A DNA stretch of 64,000 nt from Pogonophryne albipinna. Lineage: Eukaryota > Chordata > Actinopteri > Perciformes > Artedidraconidae. Each line of letters begins with the position of its first letter. Position 1 is the stretch's first letter. The stretch is taken from NCBI GenBank assembly GCA_028583405.1, contig CM053253.1, positions 14,209,112 through 14,273,111 of the forward strand, given 5' to 3'. Below are positions 28,715 through 47,908 of this stretch, one piece after another. A model generated the notes under the pieces. The model made no database searches. It was not told the origin of the DNA and saw only the letters and a program-made list of their open reading frames with translations. A program made the position numbers and the translations under genes.

Positions 28715-28874
28715 CACAGGATAGGTACCTGTCAGCCAATAAGACAGATGTTTATTTCCATTCAACTCTCTGGTTGGTCTGGTGTCTTGCCTCTGTTGCA
28801 TTCACCGAACATGGGAAATTACAATCCTGCCGTCCTCTCTAGTGTCATGATGAGGTTCAGGTAAAGCACGGTTA

Positions 28875-28909
28875 ATGTATTATATGATTGACTCAATCAT
28901 ATAATACAT
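28875..28909. repeat. Perfect 35 nt palindrome with a 1 nt centre
   Basis: Seventeen bases starting 'atgtattatatg' are followed by one c and then the exact reverse complement. It lies 160 bp outside the long inverted repeat. Confidence 0.95.
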
Positions 28910-29019
28910 GACTTTGAGAGTAGGCAATCTAGGCATATTAACACAATTAATTAAACATACTTATCATGGCGACGGTGTACTGAGATTATTATTATTTTTT
29001 CTTTCATTTTTTGCATTTT

Positions 29020-29096
29020 TTGCTAGGGGGCCATTAGTGGCTGCAGGGCCCTAAGTTGCCGCTTATGTCGCTTAATGGGTCGGGCCGGCTCTGGTT
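29020..29096. mobile_element. hAT-type transposon end remnant
   Basis: 'gggggccattagtggctgca' to 'gggtcgggccggctctg' reads, on the minus strand, as a CAGAGCCGGCCCGACCC terminal sequence typical of hAT elements. No partner end was found. Confidence 0.4.
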
Positions 29097-29099
29097 GGA

Positions 29100-30540
29100 C
29101 ATAATGTTTTAACACACACTTTGTGTTCCTGTCTTCAGTATGAGGGGTTGGATTACCTCACACAATGTTTTCAACTACTTAGTTACTTTAAGTATCTCAC
29201 CATGACGTTTAGGTTAATCTTGGCTCTTTCAAGGCTTATTTTAACACAACATTTCAATCATTTCTGCAGCATATAAGTGTATGATAATGAACAGTGTGTC
29301 CCCTCAAATAAACCGTACTAGCACATTTATCTTTTTAATTTCTTTCTCTGAAATCTCACAGGACCTGAATGACAAATAAGGGACGTTTCTGCCTTTGAGG
29401 CATCCTTAATCCATGTGATGAGGATAGACACTTTAAGAACAGAAAACAGAGCTGTTCTGTACCTGGGATAGGAATGTACAGTATGTGATAGATTTTGAAA
29501 CTAGAATTATTTAATTACTGGAATAGTTGGTACTGACATGTTTTTATTTAGGCTACTTCGTTCACTAAGTGTAGCTGCATCTGTTTCATTTGTTCTGAAA
29601 TGCTATGTTTCCCATCAAACGCTACATGTCCTTTAGGGACGGACAACAATGTATTTAAACTTAATTCTAAGATTTTGCAAATATAATTAGACACTTTCAA
29701 CAACTTAGAGATGAAAAAGACAGACATAAATCCCTTGTGAAGCTTTATTGTTTAAACTCCATCCTCTTAGTGCTTTGTTATTTTAATTAGAAGAGATTAA
29801 AGGAAGTGGTTTTTTATTTTCCTTTTTTAATCTGTCTTTACAAGAAGTGCATCTTTTTGTTTTACCTTTGCAGTATTATTTGATATGAGCTCAATGTGTA
29901 TTATGGCTAATCTCTTAATGTTGTATGTGCTATTCTGGTGATGATCATAAACTATTCATTGTCTTTTTATTATATGTGTGCTAATATGAACACTTGGTAA
30001 CTGACTAGACTTTGTTGTAAAAAGGTAATGTAGCTCACATGAGCCGGTGTTTTATATGAAGAAAGAGTCTGGAAGTGATATTGTGACTGGCTAGGTAAGG
30101 GACATTTTAAAAACACTCACTAAAATCATTCTAAATAAACAGAAGGCCAAGAAGAAAGAAACCAATGATAATCTCAGCAAATATGCTCAAAGGCAAAGTG
30201 ACCATCTTTGAGCTAAAAATAGCGTGAACATCGCACGTGTGTTATAAGATGAAAAGCCCTCTCAAATGTGAGGATCGGACAGATATGAATACATTGCTTT
30301 TCAACTAATTTTTTGCTTTTTCTCTCAGCCGAAGTGATTGTTTGATAACTGTTATACTTTATGTAGATGTTTTTTTGTGAAGACAGCACACATAGTCCTC
30401 CTCTATAGTAACTCTGATAAAAAAACATTGTGTGTAATTGACAAGCAGGTTAGCATAGCTTAGCATTAAGAATGGAAACAGGGAGAAGAAGTTCTCCTGA
30501 CTTTAGACAAAGCCTTCTGTTCTCTGTGTGTCGGCAGCAT
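29100..30540. other. Intergenic, nothing recognised
   Basis: AT-rich single-copy-looking DNA with no convincing exon, RNA gene or repeat. Confidence 0.5.
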
Positions 30541-30682
30541 TAAGTTACATTGCATTTAGCTGATGCTTTTATCCAAAGCGACTTACAATAAGTGCATTCG
30601 ACCAAGAAGATAAAAACTTAAAGAAAACAGAATCATATAAGTACATCAGGTTTCATAGAGCCAAAACATTTCAAGTGCTTCA
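30541..30682 (-). mobile_element. 5'-truncated L2-clade LINE 3' end
   Basis: The sequence matches, with several substitutions, the 3' end of the L2 element at 50513 (shared 'tttatccaaagcgacttaca' and 'acagaatcatataagtacat'). The tail is on the left, so the element is in minus orientation. It ends where the GC-rich tandem array begins. Confidence 0.85.
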
Positions 30683-30689
30683 TGCAACA

Positions 30690-31250
30690 CTAGGGCCACC
30701 AGGGTGGGTGGAGGGGGTCTGAAGGACGGGTTTTGGGCTGACAGCCCAAGAGCACAGCGGAGGACCCGGGGTCAAGGCAGAAGCCGAGAAGGGGGACTCG
30801 GGCAGAGGGCCCGGGGGCAAGGCAGAAGCCGAGAAGGGGGACTCGGGCGGACAGCCCGGGGGCAAGGCAGAGTCCAAGGGTGGGGTCTCGGGCGGACAGC
30901 CCGGGGCAAGGCAGAGTCCAAGGGTGGGGTCTCGGGCGGACGGCCCGGGGGCAAGGCAGAGTCCATGGAGGGTCGAAGGCCACAGCGGGCGAACTCAGGG
31001 GGCCGAGCATGAGGGCGAAGGCAGTGGCAGGAAGAGTCAGGGGGCCGGGCCCGAGGGCGAGGACCGCGGCCGGGAAAGTCAGGGGGCCGGGCTCGAGGGC
31101 GAAGACCGCGGCACTCAGGGGGCCGGGCTCGAGGGCGAAGACCGCGGCTCTCAGGGGGCCGGGCTCGAGGGCGAAGACCAGACAGCTCCGGAGGCCGGGC
31201 AGAACCCGGTGTCGGCCGAACAGGAACCGTAGCCAGTGGGACAGGCTTCG
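30690..31250. repeat. GC-rich minisatellite arrays, 45 bp and 36 bp units
   Basis: A unit of about 45 bp ('gtccaagggtggggtctcgg' followed by 'gcggacagcc') repeats between about 30780 and 30965. A 36 bp unit starting 'tcagggggccgggctcgagg' repeats between about 31019 and 31190. Unit lengths divisible by three leave long frames open on both strands, including one of 378 codons on the minus strand. No splice pattern, domain or non-repeat coding sequence supports a gene. Confidence 0.85.
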
Positions 31251-31921
31251 GCAGGATCCCCCACGGAAGAGGACCAGGAGTTGGCAGGACCCTCGGCGAG
31301 ACAGGTGATCGCGGGGCCTCCAACGGAACAGGACAAGGGGTTGGCAGGACCCCCGGCAGAAGAGTTGTCGGCGGGACCCCCAGAGGCACAGAACACAGGG
31401 TTGGCAGGACCCCCGGCCGAAGAGTAGTCAGCGGGACCCCCAACGGCACAGGACACAGGGCTGGCAGGACCCCCGGCAGAAGAGTAGTCGGCGGGGCCCC
31501 CAACGGGACAGGACATGGAGTTGGCAGGACCCCCGGCAGGAGAGTAGTCGGCGGGACCTCCAACGGCACAGGACACAGGGCTGGCAGGACCCCCGGCAGA
31601 AGAGCAGTCGGCGGGACCCCCAACGGGACAGGAGATGGAGCTGGCAGGACCCCCAGCGGAACCTCCAACGGCACAGGACATAGGGTTGGCAGGACCCCCG
31701 GCAGAAGAGTAGTCGGCGGGACCCCCAACGGGACAGGACATAGGGTTGGCAGGACCCCCGGCAGGAGAGTAGTCGGCGGGACCTCCAACTGCACAGGACA
31801 TAGGGTTGGCAGGACCCTCGGCAGAAGAGTAGTCGGCGGGACCCCCAACGGGACAGGACATAGGATTGGCAGGACCCCTGGCAGGAGAGTAGTCGGCAGG
31901 ACCCCCAACGGGACAGGACAT
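31251..31921. repeat. 60 bp GC-rich minisatellite, left block
   Basis: About 11 copies of a 60 bp unit ('gttggcaggacccccggcag' then 'aagagtagtcggcgggaccc' then 'ccaacgggacaggacatagg'). Copies stay in register over many units (for example from 31681, 31741, 31801 and 31861), showing recent amplification. Confidence 0.95.
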
Positions 31922-32176
31922 TACATTACATTACATTGCATTTAGCTGACGCTTTTATCCAAAGCGACTTACAATAAGTGCGTTCGACCAACAAAATAGA
32001 AACTTGAAGAAAACAGAATCATATAAGTACATCAGGTTTCATAGAGCCAAAACATTTCAAGTGCTACTCAACTGGCTTTAGGTAAGCCAGTCCTTTATTA
32101 GTATATAAGTGCTTTGTTAATAGTTCTATCGCTCGAAGTGGAGTCGAAAGAGATGAGTTTTCAGTCTGAGCCGGAA
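31922..32176 (-). mobile_element. 5'-truncated L2-clade LINE inserted in the 60 bp array
   Basis: A 255 bp 3' fragment of the same L2 family as the element at 50513. It has a (TTACA)n-type tail on the left and is truncated inside the end of the RT frame. It is bounded by GGACAT on both sides (31916-31921 and 32177-32182), which fits a target-site duplication, although the array itself contains that hexamer in every unit. Confidence 0.9.
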
Positions 32177-32667
32177 GGACATGGAGTTGGCAGCACCCCC
32201 AGCGGAAGAGCAGTCGGCGGGACCCCCAACGGGACGGGGCATGGAGCTGGTAGGACCCCCGGCAGGAGAGCAGTCGACGGGACCTCCCACGGCACAGGAC
32301 ACAGGGTTGGCAGGACCCCCGGCAGGAGACTAGTCGGCGGGACCTCCAACGGGACTGGACATGGAGCTGGCAGGACCCCCAGCGGAACCTCCAACGGCAC
32401 AGGACATAGGGTTGGCAGGACCCCCGGCAGAAGAGTAGTCGACGGGACAGGACATAGGGTGGCAGGACCCCCAGCGGAACCTCCAACGGCACGGACATAG
32501 GATTGGCAGGACCCCCGGCAGAAGAGTAGTTGGCGGGACCTCCAACGGCACAGGTCATAGGGTTGGCAGGACCCCCGGCAGAGGAGTAGTCGGCGGGGCC
32601 TCCCACGGGACAGGACATGGAGTTGGCAGGACCCCCAGCGGAACCTCCAACGGACCAGGACATTGGG
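32177..32667. repeat. 60 bp GC-rich minisatellite, right block
   Basis: Continuation of the 60 bp unit array after the L2 insertion, about eight copies, some with internal deletions. Confidence 0.93.
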
Positions 32668-34650
32668 TAGGGACTTGAGACGTGACTCGAGAGGGGACTT
32701 GAGAGGAGACTCGAGAGGAGACTTGAGAGGGGAACCACGGGGGAATTAGAGAGGGGACTCGAGAGGGGACTCGAGAGGGGACTTGAGAAGAGACTCGAGA
32801 GGAGACTCGAGAGGGGAACCAAGGGGGGACTAGAGAGGGGACTCGAGAGGGGACTAGAGGAGGGACTAGAGTTTGGACTAGAGTTTGGACTAGAGTTTGG
32901 ACTAGAGGAGGGACTGGAGAAGGGACTGGAGGAGGGACTAGAGGAGGGACTAGACAAGGGACTTGAGAAGGGAACCCGAGAGGTGACTAGAAAGGGGACT
33001 CGAGAGGTGACTTGAGAGGGGACTCGAGATGTGACTTGAGAGGGAACTCGAGAGGGAACTTGAGAGGGAACTCGAGAGGGGACTCGAGAGGGAACTTGAG
33101 AGGCGACTCGAGAGATGACTTGAAAGAGAACTCGAGAGGGAACTTGAGCGGGGACTCGAGGGGGAAACTGAGAGGTGACTTGAGAGGGAACTCGAGAGGA
33201 GACTTGAGAGGTGACTTGAGAGGAGACTTGAGAGGTGACTTGAGAGGGGACTCGAGAGGAGACTCGAGAGGGAACTTGAGAGGTGACTTGAGGTGACTTG
33301 AGAGGTGACTTGAGAGGAGACTTGAGAGGTGACTTGAGAGGTGACTTTAGAGGGCTCTCGAGAGATGACTTGAAAGGGAACTCGAGAGGGGACTGGAGAG
33401 GGAACTTGACAGGGGACTCGAGAGGAGACTCGAGAGGGGACTTGAGAAGGAACTTGACAGGGGACTCCAGAGGGAACTTGAGAGGTGACTTGAGGTGACT
33501 TGAGAGGTGACTTGAGAGGAGACTTGAGAGGTGACTTGAGAGGTGACTTGAGAGGGCTCTCGAGAGATGACTTGAAAGGGAACTCGAGAGGGGACTGGAG
33601 AGGGAACTTGACAGGGGACTCGAGAGGAGACTCGAGAGGGGACTTGAGAAGGAACTCGACAGGGGACTCGAGAGGGAACTCGAGAGGGAACTCGAGAGGG
33701 AACTCGAGAGGGGACTCGAGAGGAAACTGGAGAGGAAACTGGAGAGGGGACTCGAGAAGGGACTCGAGAAGGGACTCGAGAAGGGACTAGAGTAGGGACT
33801 AGAGTAGGGACTTGAGTAGGGACTCGAGAAGGGACTAGAGAAGGGACTAGAGAAGGGACTAGAGAAGGGACTTGAGAAGGGAACTCGAGAGGTGACTAGA
33901 AAGGGGACTCGAGAGGTGACTTGAGAGGGAACTCGAGAGGGAACTTGAGAGGGAACTCGAGAGGGGACTCGAGAGGGAACTTGAGAGGCGACTCGAGAGA
34001 TGACTTGAAAGGGAACTCGAGAGGGAACTTGAGCGGGGACTCGAGGGGGAAACTGAGAGGTGGCTTGAGAGGGAACTCAAGAGGAGACTTGAGAGGTGAC
34101 TTGAGAGGAGACTTGAGAGGTGACTTGAGAGGGCTCTCGAGAGATGACTTGAAAGGGAACTCAAGAGTGGACTGGAGAGGGAACTTGACAGGGGACTCGA
34201 GAGGAGACTCGAGAGGGAACTTGAGAGGTGACTTGAGGTGACTTGAGAGGTGACTTGAGAGGAGACTTGAGAGGTGACTTGAGAGGTGACTTTAGAGGGC
34301 TCTCGAGAGATGACTTGAAAGGGAACTCGAGAGGGGACTGGAGAGGGAACTTGACAGGGGACTCGAGAGGAGACTCGAGAGGGGACTTGAGAAGGAACTT
34401 GACAGGGGACTCGAGAGGGAACTCGAGAGGGGCCTCAAGAGGAAACTGGAGAGGAAACTGGAGAGGGGACTCGAGAAGGGACTCGAGAAGGGACTAGAGT
34501 AGGGACTAGAGTAGGGACTTGAGTAGGGACTCGAGAAGGGACTAGAGAAGGGAATAGAGAATGGATTAGAGAAGGGACTAGAGAAGGGACTAGAGGAGGG
34601 ACTGGAGAAGGGACTAGAGAAGGGACTATGGAGGTGACTAGAGGGGACTA
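32668..34650. repeat. 12 bp purine-rich minisatellite (GACTCGAGAGGG type) with higher-order structure
   Basis: Nearly 2 kb of a 12 bp unit, variants of 'gactcgagaggg' and 'gacttgagaggt', with many CTCGAG hexamers. Higher-order copies of about 202 bp occur back to back (starting about 33298 and 33500, and again at 34243). A longer segment starting near 33012 recurs near 33921. The unit length divisible by three keeps frames open (RGDL/RGNS repeats on plus, SSPL repeats on minus), but this is composition and not evidence of a protein. Confidence 0.97.
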
Positions 34651-34882
34651 TGGCAGCTGGGGTCAGAGCTGGGTCTGGAACCATGGCTGCTGGGGCTGGA
34701 AACATGGCCGGAACCATGGCTGCTGGGGCCAGAACTGGGTCTGGAACCATGGCTGCTGGGGCTGGAAACATGGCAGGAACCATGGCTGCTGGGGCTGGAA
34801 ACATGGCCGGAACCATAGCTGCTGGGGCCAGAACTGGGTCTGGAACCATGGCTGCTGGGGCCAGAACTGGGTCTGAAACCAT
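34651..34882. repeat. 33 bp minisatellite, left block
   Basis: About seven copies of 'ggaaccatggctgctggggc' plus 'cagaactgggtct'. The same unit resumes at 36429 after a hAT-like insertion. Confidence 0.95.
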
Positions 34883-35477
34883 CAGGGTGCGCCGTAAGGG
34901 GGTGAAAAGTTAGGACGATTCTAAGGGCCCGTGACTGACAGGGGCCCCAAAATGTTCAGAACATTAAGAAAAAAAATGTAAGTAACCTTTCATCAATCCT
35001 CAATAATTAACATTAATAGAACGCTATATTGATAAATTACTCACTAAACTTAAGATTCATTTAACTTATTTTCTTCCAAAAGTTAATTACCCAAAGCCTC
35101 GGTACACCCCCTTCTATTTACGTGTAATGGTTTGGTCCTGCCTCCAAAAGCGGTGCGGCACCGGCACTTGCAGAGAGTGAAAGCATGTGAGGAGAGATGC
35201 TAGTACTTAGCCTACATACGTGTGTTGTACCATGTTTCAACGACCAACAAAGTCAGGCTGTAAGAAAAGAAGAGAAAGGAGAGAAAGACAAGAGAGAGGG
35301 ACTAAAGGGTGACAGTATGTCACCCAGTTTTTCACAAGAAAAGGTGGGTGTGGTCCATGAGTGGTGGAAATGAGTCTGTTAGCTAATGTTTTTTTGTTTA
35401 CTAAGCTGACATTAAGTACTGTTAATACCTTTACAGAAAATTCACTGCTCTTCACTGCTCTTTTATCTGACATTTAA

Positions 35478-35840
35478 AGGTATGGTAGGTAATTCACTTC
35501 AGAAGCACTTTTTGTTATATTCCATGGAATGCTCTTAACATCCCGATAGCAATGAATATATTAAATGCTTTGACAATAAATACATACAAAAAATTCATCT
35601 GTGGAAGCCGTGGCGCTGTAAAAATTACGACCAATCATCTGGATGGCCTACCTGCCTGTCAGCCTTACATCTGTGCACAAACTTATCTCGTGCCCTCATT
35701 GGTCATGTGCGCGTTTGTGTGTGTTGGAGGAGGGGCTCTGTAAGGAACTCTGAAGGAAGGGGAAGATTTTTTTCGGTTGTGTACTTTCAAATTCTAGCAC
35801 ACTCGAGCTGGTTTCTCCATTCTTACCTACCTACCTACCT
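35478..35840. mobile_element. TTAA-target MITE, copy 1
   Basis: A 363 bp element flanked by TTAA on both sides (35474-35477 and 35841-35844). Its ends are inverted: AGGTATGGTAGGTAA on the left and TTACCTACCTACCTACCT on the right. It is closely related along its length to 49826-50191. It has no coding capacity and is probably mobilised by a piggyBac- or Kolobok-type transposase, both of which target TTAA. Confidence 0.85.
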
Positions 35841-36050
35841 TTAATAAATGCAGGCACATTTTTAGTGCCGATTCATACTAAATCAGTTGTCCCTCCCCCT
35901 GGTGCCAGGTCCAACAGATCCATCTTTAGGCTCAGCAGCCCTGTCCCCCCATAAGGCTGAACCTGAACCAGCTTTTCTCCAAACTGAAGGAGGTGAGCAG
36001 CATTGTGTTGAATGCCACTTAACATATCTGAAGGGAGACTGGAATACAAT

Positions 36051-36068
36051 ATATATATATATATATAT
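36051..36068. repeat. Short (AT)n tract
   Basis: Nine AT dinucleotides within the hAT-like element. Confidence 0.9.
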
Positions 36069-36271
36069 CAAAAAGCTAACATCTAATTTAAATTAGACAT
36101 TTCAAACACAGTATTTTTCCACATAGCCAATGATCTATATAAAACAAAAAACTGCTTTTAGTCTATTTAGGATGATGGACAGTTTGAAGCATTGAGTGAT
36201 CAGTGTGTAAATAAAATGTTAATCACCGACATTTTGGTTATGATATTAATACTAATGTTATTATATTAAAG

Positions 36272-36360
36272 CAGGGGTGTGGAACCTCCGGCCCCCGGGC
36301 CGTATACGGACCGCTAGATCATTTGGTACGGCCCTCGAGGTAATTTATAAACAAAGTGGC
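36272..36360 (+). mobile_element. Charlie/hAT-type terminal fragment
   Basis: 'caggggtgtggaacctccgg' followed by 'cccccgggccgtatacggac' resembles the start of Charlie-type hAT elements. Only this end is present, nested in the larger element. Confidence 0.5.
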
Positions 36361-36428
36361 CTGTGCCTGGTGGTGGGGCCCAATGTGATATATTTTCATG
36401 GGGCCCAAAATCCCTGGCGGCGCCCCTG

Positions 36429-36820
36429 GGAACCATGGCTGCTGGGGCCAGAACTGGGGCCGGAACCATGGCTACTGGGGCCAAGAACTGGGTCCGGAAC
36501 CATGGCTACTGGGGCCAGAACTGGGGCCGGAACCATGGCTGCTGGGGTCAGAACTGGGTCTGGAACCATGGCTGCTGGGGCCGGAATCAGGGCCGGAAAC
36601 ATGGCCGCTGGGGCCAGAACTGGGGCCGGAACCATGGCTGCTGGGGCCAGAACTGGGTCTGGAACCATGGCTACTGGGGCCAGAACTGGGGCCGGAACCA
36701 TGGCTACTGGGGCCAGAACTGGGGCCGGAACCATAGCTGCTGGGGCCGGAACTGGAGCTGGAACCATGGCTGCTGGGGCCAGAACTGGGTCTGGAACCAT
36801 GGCTCTTGGGGCTCGGGCTG
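36429..36820. repeat. 33 bp minisatellite, right block
   Basis: About twelve copies of the 33 bp unit seen at 34651. On the minus strand all three frames stay open across it. Confidence 0.95.
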
Positions 36821-37459
36821 CTAGCCTGGACTTCTTTTAGGAGCCGTTTGGAGGCTCCGTGGACCTCCAAAAGCCAGACGAGTTCCAGAGAACGGCTCCT
36901 GGACAGGAGCAGGAACTGGGGCAGAAGCAAGGGTTGACTCCAAACGGAACACACCGATGCCTGTGGTGTCATAATGGGAATTGGGAGGCAGGGAGCCAGC
37001 ATGGCTGGGGCTAGCAGGCAGGGGATAACACACCGAGAGGAAATCCAAAATCCAGCCAGGTAAGAATTTCACCAAGCCTGGCTTCTCCGTAGTCATCTGG
37101 CGCGCCTCTGCCAGAGCAGCCTCTCGCTGCTGAACCCCGGACGCTCCCCTCCATCGATGAGAGCAGTTAGCCAAAAAAAAGGAAAAATCCAATAATTCCT
37201 GCTCAAAAGGATCTGCTGGGCCCATATCTGGTTGGTTCGTACTGTTACGGTTGAGTGAAGGAAGCAGGACCCAAATGCAGATAATGCTGAAAAAGCCTTT
37301 ATTTCAAGGATAAATAAAAAGAATTAGGACAAGACAGAACACTCACCGGTGAACACAGTCATAAACAAAAGACGAACCAACACTGAACACAGGAAAAGAC
37401 AAGACTAAATACAGGGAGGGGTAATCACAAGACGAGAAACCGCCGGGCAGGGGAGGAGA
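36821..37459 (-). mobile_element. Gypsy-like LTR retrotransposon remnant: LTR edge and gag-like start
   Basis: On the minus strand an LTR-like segment (from about 37459 to 37243) with AAATAAAGG polyadenylation signals ends in CCGTAACA. After a 17 nt leader comes a frame starting at 37225 with MGPADPFEQELLDF, which resembles the gag start MDPAD of teleost Gypsy elements. The frame (134 codons) then runs toward the 33 bp array and stops at 36821. The leader shows no clear TGG-type primer-binding site. No pol region and no second LTR were found, so the copy is defective. The far LTR border is not determined. Confidence 0.5.
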
Positions 37460-42025
<4,566 letters not shown>

Positions 42026-42244
42026 GTCTATTGCACATCTGTCCATCCTGGGAGAGCGATCCCTCCTTGTTTGCTCTCCCTGAGGTTTCTTCCATTTTCC
42101 CCATTAAACTGTGGGGTTTCTTTGGAAGTTTTTCCTTGTCCGATGTGAGGGTCCAAGGACAGAGGGTATTGTCATATTCTGTACAAACTGTGAAATCCAC
42201 TGAGACAAATGTAACATTTGTAATATTGGGCAATATAAATCAAC

Positions 42245-42309
<65 letters not shown>
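42026..42309 (+). mobile_element. LINE 3'-tail fragment ending in (GATT)n
   Basis: 'gctctccctgaggtttcttc', 'agtttttccttgtccgatgt' and 'aatattgggcaatataaat' in this order are a common teleost LINE 3' end. The tail is a (GATT)n run (42245-42309, about 16 units) that probably expanded from the tail repeat. The element is 5'-truncated and its clade is not assigned. Confidence 0.7.
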
Positions 42310-42312
<3 letters not shown>

Positions 42313-42818
42313 GAGCATACTGCAGGGCTCAGCCACACTGCAGGGCTCAGCCATATGTTATAATATGAACCCATCAACGACCTTGAACTGAAGTTACAGA
42401 TGTTTCATGTCCTTCCCTCTTGGCCTGTGTTGTGAGAATCAATACTGGAGTGGTAAACAATCTGCAGTGAACATTACATGATGAGAGTAATCACAAGCAG
42501 AAGGTCAACAGAGAGGTGTAAAACCTGTCCGCTTTACAGATATGGAATCGAAGGCTGTGGAAAAAAGAGACAAGGCAAGCTAAATGTTATCAACTGCAGG
42601 ACAATCTGCAATCTACATTCAACAATGATAACATTTTCACGAAATCAGCCTTTTTATAAAACCTCATCTAATTAAAATTATACATAAACAGTTGTGTATA
42701 AATCGATGAAGATCAAATTTAATCAAAAGTTTATTTGTAAGCAATTTAAAACAAATAAGTCAACTTTCAATCAATCTAAAAGTTCTCACAGGCCCTGCAG
42801 ACAAGGTGTCCATCCTAC

Positions 42819-42826
42819 TGACGTCA
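42819..42826. promoter_or_regulatory. Consensus cAMP-response element upstream of ren
   Basis: A perfect palindromic TGACGTCA lies 240 bp upstream of the ren TATA box. CREB-type factors bind this sequence, and cAMP is a main inducer of renin transcription in mammals. Function here is inferred from sequence and position. Confidence 0.7.
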
Positions 42827-42877
42827 GCAATCTCAGCAGCTCTGCACCCCTGCTTTCTATCTTCAATGTTTTTCAAG

Positions 42878-42890
42878 AGGTCAAAGGTCA
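42878..42890 (+). promoter_or_regulatory. Consensus DR1 nuclear-receptor element upstream of ren
   Basis: AGGTCA-A-AGGTCA is a perfect direct repeat with 1 bp spacing, the consensus for PPAR/RXR, RXR or HNF4-type receptors. It is 51 bp downstream of the CRE and about 170 bp upstream of the TATA box. Confidence 0.65.
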
Positions 42891-43058
42891 GACCTCTCAC
42901 AGGGACCTGGTTATCACAGTAAGGGTTGTGGGACCAAGACAGAAGGGTAGAGGGGGTTGGGAGGAGGAAAGCAGAGCTTGTTTTCAAGTGGTCACCCCCA
43001 GCAGAGCTCCCATCCAGTCAGTGGCATATAGGTGAGGCATATGGGGAAGAGCACTTGG

Positions 43059-43064
43059 TATAAA
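43059..43064 (+). promoter_or_regulatory. ren: TATA box of ren
   Basis: TATAAA followed by GGGAG, placed so that transcription would start near 43090 and leave a 5' UTR of about 130 nt before the ATG at 43219. Mammalian renin genes are also TATA-driven. Confidence 0.75.
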
Positions 43065-43218
43065 GGGAGTCGAGGCAGCAGTACGGGAGGGAGAGCAGCA
43101 GCTTTCATATCCGCCATTTTAATAATATTCGATATTCTGGAATATTCTTAAACCTGGGAAAATCCACTTTGCATATACAGCCTCCATTTCTGGTCTGTAT
43201 TTTCCACCTGTCATCACC

Positions 43219-47908
<4,690 letters not shown>

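Larger units (their letters stand above)
34883..36428. mobile_element. hAT-like DNA element (about 1.55 kb) splitting the 33 bp array
   Basis: The left end is CAGGGTGCGCCG and the right end, read inward on the opposite strand, is CAGGGGCGCCGC, giving short imperfect inverted termini. The flanking octamers gaaaccat (34875-34882) and ggaaccat (36429-36436) differ at one position, as expected for the 8 bp target duplication of the hAT superfamily. The array repeats ggaaccat in every unit, so this duplication is supportive rather than conclusive. No transposase frame is visible, so it is non-autonomous. It carries a nested TTAA-type MITE at 35478-35840 and a second hAT-type end at 36272. Confidence 0.75.

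Noticed and set aside
30772..31908. 378-codon open frame on the minus strand through the GC-rich arrays
   Set aside because: It consists only of tandem repeats whose unit lengths are multiples of three. Parallel frames are equally open, and there is no domain, splice context or non-repetitive coding sequence.
31251..32667. Regular 60 bp periodicity resembling a CRISPR array
   Set aside because: The whole unit is repeated without unique spacers, and the genome is a vertebrate. It is a minisatellite.
33012..34497. RGDL/RGNS repeat proteins on the plus strand and SSPL repeats on the minus strand
   Set aside because: Translation products of the 12 bp minisatellite. The RGD triplets are compositional and not adhesion motifs.
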